From Dendrobium chrysotoxum (taxonomy: Eukaryota; Streptophyta; Magnoliopsida; Asparagales; Orchidaceae), in NCBI GenBank assembly GCA_019925795.1, contig CM034304.1:10789471-10853470 (forward strand): a stretch of DNA of 64,000 bases, given 5' to 3'. The position numbers and the translations under genes were made by a program. Positions 57,180 to 64,000 of this stretch are shown here, in pieces. Each line of letters starts with the position of its first letter. Position 1 is the first letter of the stretch. The notes beneath the pieces were generated by a model. The model was not told the DNA's origin and searched no databases. It saw only the letters and a program-made list of their open reading frames with translations.

Positions 57180-57190
57180 CTAAAATTACT

Positions 57191-58362
57191 GTCATGACTC
57201 GACTTAAAGCAAACTACTATATCGAGGCAGGTCACATCGTGTTAAGTCGACAATAATTGATTTAATTCCCAAGATCTATTTGAAGGGATTTTCTTATTTT
57301 TTTTCTTTCAATATTTACAAACATAGATCCTCTTTTATATCATCAAATAACTAGTAGTAAAAATATTAAAATTATTTTATTTACTTCAGTAAATTATATA
57401 ACAAAAAAGAGTTATACCAATAATTATGGTATAAGCTCTCTCACCACCAAAACATATCATCACCATGATTGTTAAAAAAATAGGTCTATATAATGAAATG
57501 CCTATGATCATGGTCCTAATAAGTGTTAGTAGCTTCTACTCAAGTAGAACATTACCCATTCCTAAAAGTAACACATGAAGGTAAAGTATGGGTGAGCAAC
57601 ACTAGCTCAATAGGTTACTAAAAAAACTACTAAAAAATTCAAGATGTATAATATATAACTTGTATGCCAGTATAACATCATATAAATAGTAAAATATGCT
57701 TATAGTTAACTAACATAATATTTATTTCAAATGTTGTAACTCTCAAATTAGGGTTAGTACAAAATTAGTGTCAATAATAAGTACATATCAGAAATAAAAA
57801 TAAAAGCATTTATTTATAACATGATATCAAAATGTAATAACATAATAGAAAATAATGTTTAACATTTTATTTTAGAGCATTTAACACTTTTCCCCACAAC
57901 CCTTGTACCACTACTAACACTTATACCTCACATTATTCATATTTCCCCTTTAGCCCTTACACCTCAACTTCTTCTTACAACTCCACTTGTTCAAATCACA
58001 TTTATTTAAATGTATCATATGCATAGATGGATAATCATATACGTACGCAGACCCTTATACCTCTATTTAAATGCAAATAAAGTTTATATAATAAGGCACT
58101 GATGGGTCGACAAGGCAAAAGCAAGAAGTTAATGGTGAAACTCGCTATATTTGAAATATATTTAGATTTTCTTTGATATAAAATTTATAACTACCCACTA
58201 ATTTATGCAAGTATATATGTCGAATAAAGTAATAAATTGATTGAGTAGAGTGTTGGAACCACAAGAAAATATTCAACTAAACTACAATAAAATTAGTATT
58301 GCTTACTCTAATTATATGAATTTATCCTACTGAAATAAAAAATAAAGTTTTTGAGTCCCTAC
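57191..58362 (-). repeat. Presumed remainder of the gypsy 5' LTR, uncertain
   Basis: Position implies LTR sequence from 57190 upward. No matching second LTR could be aligned by eye, and the start (minus-strand TGTAATAAC) was not found before the next LTR. No coding sequence was seen. Confidence 0.35.
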
Positions 58363-60440
58363 TGTAATAACTTGTATTTTGACCGAGGTAAATAATTTTT
58401 TTCTGGAACTCCAAATTGCAAACCATCTTAGCCATATTATTTTGATTAAAGTATTTTACTTACATGAATTTTTTTATAATTTTTGGGCACTAGTGAAAAT
58501 CCTTAAGTATTCGGTACCTATCGGTACAAGTGAGAATTTCAGGACCTTCAGGTGTCCATTGAGCAAACTGATTTCACCGATATTTTTTTGAATACAATTA
58601 TTTATTTTATGAATATTTTTCTATAATTTTTGAAGTCCTAAAATAATTTATTTGAATTCTATACTAAAAGAAATTGATTAAGTACATAATATAATATTAA
58701 ATTATTATTTTATAAAAATATCCTAAGTCACTAATTAAAAAGCTTTATTAAAATCCTTTTCCCATTTCATTTTTAGAAAATAGAGATCTCTAAAGAGGAA
58801 ATTAGAGAAAAAGTTAGGAGAAAGAAAAGAGAAATTCAGATTTTGAGGTTACAGAGTGATTTTTGTCAAGCGGGCTAGTGTGATATTTACTCGTCTTGAT
58901 GTAAGGAACCTTTACCCTATTTTTGATTTCAAAGATTTTATATTTTTGGTATTTTTTCTGATAAAATTTATGTTTTTGTTATCAAAAAATATAAATAACT
59001 TTATATTGGTAAAACTTTTATAGCATAACTTTTTGTATGTAATAGAGATCGAGATTATAAATATTTTGAGTATTTATATGAGATTTTTGACCAGATGATT
59101 TTGAAAATAAAATGATTTTTGCCTACTTAGAAATTTATTTCAATGTCTAAAAATAGTGATTTAGTTCAACTAAAGCTTTAAAATATTATTTTATATAATA
59201 TTTGGTAATTTGGTTAAATTTTAAAAAATGTGAATTTTTGCTCAGTATGATTTTTGTTATCTACCGTTAGTACATTTTAGCATTTTTTGAATTATGCTCA
59301 GTTATTCTTTATTTATTATAATATATTATAAATGAATATGGATACGTGCTTAAGTAATAGCTGGTCACTATTATTGTTATAATATTATGATAATAATATG
59401 CATGTCATATAAAAGACAAGTAAAGACTGGTTGACCTGTTGGTTGGAGACTGATTGATCTGTACAGGATGGTGGTCCGACGGGCTTTCCTTTAAATAAAG
59501 TGGTTTGGTGTTATCCTCTACTACTTAACGTGATACACTGGTTAGGAGTTATAACAAGTTTATTACTGTGTCGACAGGCAAAGAGTTACGACTCTATTTA
59601 CTGAGCCAACGGTTTACTAACACTGAAAAACACCGTTCCAGGACATCTTACTTGTTTAGTGTGACTACTGAAATGCATATTTTTGAGGTATTATTATTAT
59701 TATTGTATGAATTTATTAGTATTGCACGTATTTACTGTTATTGCATTATTCTACTACTTCTGCCACTAGATTGTTATTATTACCGATTTGGATATAGATA
59801 CTATTTGATAAGATTGATTCAATGAACTTAATACTAAGCATGTGATATACTGAGCACGTGATATAGGAGGTTTAAATGATATGTGTATATTCTTATATGA
59901 TTTTACTGTATTGATTTGATTTTGACAATTTTACTGATATTTTGATTTGATGTTTTATCAAATTATGGAGACATGACTGATTTATAGATTTAACACTCGT
60001 ATTGGGTTACTATTTTACCAGCTGCTTTATCATAGTATTTTGCTATTTATAAATTCTACTGCTACTGTATTTGAGTTTGGCTATTCTTGTACTAATTCAA
60101 TGATTATATGTATGTAACTGCCATGATTTAATTATTGATATGCATATTTCTCCTTTATCTTGCTTTGATTTCAGTTATAGGTTTTGGTGACTTGTTGGGC
60201 TTTTTAAGCTCATTATATATGGTTAAATGATTTCAGGTCAAGGCAAGCGAATAGGAGTGTGAGGATGGTCAGGTTCTTCAGATTCTATTTCTTTTTATTC
60301 TAGTTATTCTTTTGTACTCATGATAGAATAGTTATGATATGATTATATAGATCCTTAGCATTATATATACTTTTTGGGAGAATATAGATGTGTATATTAA
60401 TATTTTGAATTGTAGAATCTGTTTATTCTGGGACATTACA
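58363..60440 (+). mobile_element. Apparent solo LTR, 2.08 kb
   Basis: It starts TGTAATAACTTG and ends GGGACATTACA, so TGTAAT/ATTACA are terminal inverted repeats. The four bases CTAC precede and follow it (58359-58362 and 60441-60444), a possible 4-bp target duplication. Internal parts (GTAAGGAACC, GTAATAGAGATCGAGATTA, CTTGTTGGGCTTTTTAAGC, TCAGGTCAAGGCA) match the 30240 LTR family. No primer site or pol follows. The 85-residue frame at 59568-59825 is not supported. Confidence 0.7.
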
Positions 60441-61190
60441 CTACCACTGAATGAAAATAATTAAAAATAATTGATTTAATTTTAATAAAATATTTTGGAT
60501 TGATACATGTAAATTACATATTATTTTTAGTGAGACTCTTAATTATAGATGTAGATCAGAGTATGTGCATCCCTAGATCTTTGTCGAGCTTATATGAATG
60601 AAAAGAAAATTGTTAGTCTTCCTACAGTTTTACTATCTCTATAGAACTTAGAATATTAAAAAATCCTATATCTAGGCATGCTAATATTCCATTTCAATAT
60701 TCCTAATTATTTTTGCATTCCTATATTGAGGCTATATATCACACTAGATTTTAACTACATACATGACCATTGAATACATTAAATAAAGAATGGGAGATAT
60801 TGAAAATATCAATATATTTTTTAAAGAATAAGAGTCTAAATTATTACCTAATATGCTCTTTACATCATCCGCCCAAAATAAGAGATCTAGCAATACATTA
60901 AAAAAAAAAAAAACAAATAAACTCTTATTCATAAAGTATAAGAGAAGTAGTAAATTTTTATCACCATGAAGGATCAAAGTATCTTATTGACACTTCTTCT
61001 TCCACCTCTTACATAGTTGCTTATACAAAAGTAGGCTAAAGTCTCCCAAAGATTGTATCTTATACTTCCCTAGCCTCCTTTAGACATTACTCTAATGGGC
61101 ACTAATAAATATACAAAAAAATACTAAATTTTAACTCAAAGGGCTGAACTCTCCAAATAATATAAATGACATATATTTATAATAAGTATA
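60441..61190. other. AT-rich stretch, nothing recognised
   Basis: No domain or bounded repeat. The minus frame at 60744-60977 is Phe/Leu-rich and probably spurious. Confidence 0.5.
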
Positions 61191-61194
61191 GGAT

Positions 61195-61675
61195 TGGATT
61201 CAAGTGCCATGGCATTGAACAGGGTGGCATTGCAGCGGTGAAAAATGAACTAGCGCCTCGGTGCTGTAATGTTGGCTCCACTACGGTGTTGGATGATGTG
61301 GCGCATCTATAGCTTAAATCGGTGCATCTTTTCATTAAGTCAGCATGGATCTTAGAAGTTATAAATGCTCCATCACAACACCATAAAATTTGAGTGTTGT
61401 TGTGCTTGGAATGACATTTTAGCATTGTAATGTTTGAAAGGCTTGCGCTCCTGTATGAATTTTCCCAAGACACTTAATAATGCGGTACTATTTTTGGGGG
61501 CAGTAATGCTATGAGGCACTTCGGCACTAACATTTGTGACACCATAATACTTGCAAATACATATGGTTGGTGCTGCCTCGTTGGAATTGGCCCTTTGGTG
61601 TTAAACTATACAATGCTGTGGCGTGATTCTTGTCAGCATTGCGGCGCTATCCAAAACTTGTAATTTTTGCTTTTT
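61195..61675. repeat. Degenerate minisatellite of GCATTGCGGCGCT-like words
   Basis: GGCATTG, GCATTGCAGCGGTG, GGTGCTGTAATG and GTGGCGCATC recur irregularly with spacing of roughly 12-30 bases. Similar word sets occur inside the LTR fragments near 30310, 33690 and 56300, so this is probably another fragment of those LTRs. The 98-residue minus frame here reflects the repeat. Confidence 0.6.
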
Positions 61676-63115
61676 CCTACACAATTTTTGTAAAAACATA
61701 ACTAAAATAATATATTTTTACTAAATTTAATATAATTAAAATAATGTATCATTCATACTTATTAAATTCTCCCTAGCTTAAACTCTTACTTGTCCTCAAG
61801 AAACACTTATATTCACTCCTTGATCACCTTATTAGCCAAAGTAAAAATTGATAATATAAAATTACTATAATATAAAAAATATATCATAGTATAGAAGTAA
61901 TTTAGAATGAACGAGTTATAATTCAAATTTGAAAAAGGCATACCATTTATCCCAATCAATCATCCTTGTAATTACTTATTTTTAATTTATTCACTATCTT
62001 TGAAATATAAAATTGACTTTTGAATATAAAATGAATAATGTAGTATAGGGATTAGTTACTTATAATTTAAATAGGGAATTTATAAATGCACTATCACTTA
62101 TATTAGAAAACTTGTTATATCCTTTTTAGTTAAATAGTTGTATGCAATTGAAATCAAGTTACAACTGATAAAAATTTTAAATTTACTCATATTTTATCAT
62201 TTTGTATCTTTCTCATTTTTCTTTTTTCACATTTTCCTTCCCTTTCTTATTTTGAGAAGTACATAATTAATAATTTTTAATATAACTTTTTGCTTCCCTT
62301 ATCTTACAATCCTATTGAATTAATGTAAGGATTTAATAAAATCTCTAGTTACAGTTTTAAGTTTAACTATGATTTCCCTAATTTAAGAAACTCGTAATTA
62401 ATCCATAAACTTATTTTTTTATTTTCAATTTAGTTTTCAATATAAGTTAATGTATAGTTTATAAATTCAAAATTAAGTCAATAGCTTAAATGATCTAGAT
62501 TAGTTAATTTTTAAGCTTTTCAAAGTATGAATTATTATGTAATATTCATTCAAACTATAATATAGGATTTTATTATTGTCCTAATTTTATGTAATTTTTA
62601 ATTATATAGTTTATTTTGGCTAAATAGGTAATCAAGTGCAATAACTGTAGATAACAATATGTAACTGTTTAAACATAAGAAAATTTTAATTGAATATAAA
62701 CAATATTAAATAAATATAGTGTACTAACAGTAATTGAAAACATCAAAAAACAAGTGGGTTTCCTCCCATCAGCACTAAGTCTATAGTCTTAAACCAGAAT
62801 AAACATCAAACAAAAGTGGGTTTCCTTCCATCAACTCAAAGTTTATAGTTTTTAGCCAAACTATACGAATTATTATATTTCATGATGAAATAACTTAGTT
62901 ATATTTCTCAAACATTTAATGTCCCCACCTAAATAGGATTTTAGTCTATGGCCATTAACTTTATAAACATGTAAGTTTTTTATCTTGAATTTTAATAGTT
63001 CCATAAGGCAATACTCTCATGATAGTGAATGATCATGACTCCCTGGATTTTAGTTTTCTTACAAATAACTTAAGTCTGGAATTAAAAAGTACAACACCTT
63101 ATCCAGGGGTAAATT
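61676..63115 (-). pseudogene. Gypsy relic (Tat/Athila-like pol end and downstream)
   Basis: Minus-strand frames near 63060-62930 read MRVLPYGTIKIQDKKL and, after stops, VNGHRLK-type words, the C-terminal end of Tat/Athila-like polyproteins. Further left, an AAGTGGGTTTCCTYCCATC phrase occurs twice (about 62752 and 62814). CTTGAGGACAAGTAAGAGTT (minus, about 61800-61780) matches the segment usually found after pol in these elements. Bases 61800-62740 are AT-rich without further motif. Confidence 0.65.
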
Positions 63116-63120
63116 CTTTC

Positions 63121-64000
63121 TTTTTTTTTAAAGATGCAATTTGCATTAGAAAATAAAGAGATACAAAATACTAAAATAAGCAATCACACTCCTTCACCAA
63201 ATCAAACAATGGAGAAGGAATGCAATTTTCAGAAAAACTATTAAAAGAAAAACTACTTTCTAAAGCTAAGGTAGCACAACAATCAACTACCTTATTACAA
63301 TTTCTAGAAATCAAATGGAAAATCAAATTATTAAACTCATTAAGAAAAATGAAGTCTTCATTCGAATCTGCCATATTTTGCCAATTTGTCTTCTTTAAAG
63401 ATTGTTGAATCCATTTGATCACATTGTGATTGTCTCCTTCAATGATGACTCCCTTGTATTGTAGCATCCATCGTTGTAAATGACTTTTATTAAACAAAAC
63501 AGCTTGTAATTCTAGAGTAGTAATATCCTAATGCAGTAACTTCTCACCAAAAGAATAAAGAAACCGGCCCTTGTGATCTCTCAATGCCTGCATTATATGA
63601 TTCCTTCAACGTAGCGTCCACATTGATCTTAATCCAATCTAGGGGAGGAGGATGCCAAGTGTCAGAAGACTCCCAACGGAGATTAGCACCCTAGTTTCCT
63701 AGAATAGGATTCTTCAACGGCAGAATAATGGATGTCAACACATTTGCAGCAAAAAAATTAACCGATGATGTAGGAATCCCAAGCTTTATTTGGTTTCTTC
63801 TCTTCCACGAATAATACACAGCTGTATAGTATATTATAGCTATGTTACGATTAGATATAGACAAACTATCCAACTCCTTTATACAATTATGGAAAGAATA
63901 AAATATGGGAACCTGAAATCCCCAATCTCTCAGCTTATACACAATCAAAATGAGTTGGGTGTAGAAAACAGCCACATGTTCTCAGTTTTCCTCAGCATCA
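63121..64000 (-). mobile_element. 3' part of a second LINE of the same family, minus strand
   Basis: It runs off the right edge. The minus frames 63691-63975 (KLRDWGFQVPIFYSF, AVYYSWKRRNQ) and 63171-63497 match the ORF2 zinc-finger and RNase H end of the LINE at 38792-45039. The RNase H here keeps NVDA, LELQA and EGDNHN, though a frameshift separates the parts. The 3' end GCAAATTGCATCTTT plus an A-run corresponds to GCTAATTGCATCTTTC plus A14 in the first copy. Confidence 0.87.

Larger units (their letters stand above)
37838..57190 (-). mobile_element. Ty3/gypsy retrotransposon (host of the nest), minus strand, decayed
   Basis: Reading right to left: primer site (57179-57168), Gag (about 57100-56520), [LTR fragment 56510-55860], protease (55855-55600), reverse transcriptase part 1 (55560-54795), [copia 54794-46199], reverse transcriptase end and RNase H (46198-45400), integrase part 1 (45350-45040), [LINE 45039-38792], integrase core and C-terminus (38791-37841), then the stop at 37840-37838. 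The order protease-RT-RNase H-integrase defines gypsy. Each piece resumes where the previous one breaks, which supports nested insertion. Stops and frameshifts abound; the RT box FIDD is changed to FING. Confidence 0.88.

Overview
The window looks like repeat-rich nuclear DNA of a flowering plant. It holds one recognisable host gene, broken into small exons by large introns. Almost everything else is decayed plant transposable elements: Ty3/gypsy, Ty1/copia, L1-type and RTE-type LINEs, hAT-like non-autonomous elements, solo or truncated LTRs, and AT-rich and minisatellite repeats. I cannot name the species. Nothing was aligned by machine; family assignments rest on motifs, termini and domain order read by eye.

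Left part, 1 to about 29,000. A half-size ABCG transporter of the plant ABCG7 (WBC7) type lies on the minus strand. Ten exons (28921 down to 7768) join in frame into 609 codons with an intact nucleotide-binding domain and most of the membrane domain. The last exon or exons, about 115 residues in Arabidopsis ABCG7, were not found to the left, so intron 10 probably runs past position 1. Introns 3, 4, 5, 7, 8 and 10 carry the repeats: a 910-bp hAT-like element with an 8-bp target duplication (intron 8), an RTE LINE tail (intron 4), a complete non-autonomous LTR retrotransposon with TTGGG duplication (intron 5), and copies of an unnamed family in both orientations (introns 5, 7 and 10). The inverted copies form two nested inverted-repeat pairs around exons 8 to 10. 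Intron 7 appears to start with GC instead of GT.

Middle, 29,000 to 37,800. A degenerate 25-bp minisatellite lies upstream of the gene. It is followed by fragments of long LTRs beginning TGTAAC or TGTAAT, a gypsy integrase fragment and the gag region of a decayed copia element.

Right part, 37,800 to 64,000, is a nest. A minus-strand gypsy element (primer site near 57,170, pol stop near 37,838) is split by an L1-type LINE in its integrase (38,792-45,039), by a copia element with about 1.8-kb LTRs in its reverse transcriptase (46,199-54,794), and by an LTR fragment between gag and protease. The copia 3' LTR in turn holds a 450-bp hAT-like MITE with an 8-bp duplication and a GC-rich passenger segment. 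A 2.1-kb apparent solo LTR, a second gypsy relic and the 3' end of another LINE of the same family complete the window.

No operon, CRISPR array, tRNA, rRNA or clearly new coding system was found. The most unusual items are structural: the inverted repeats around exons 8-10, a 49-bp tandem array whose hairpin arms differ yet stay paired, and the layered insertions.
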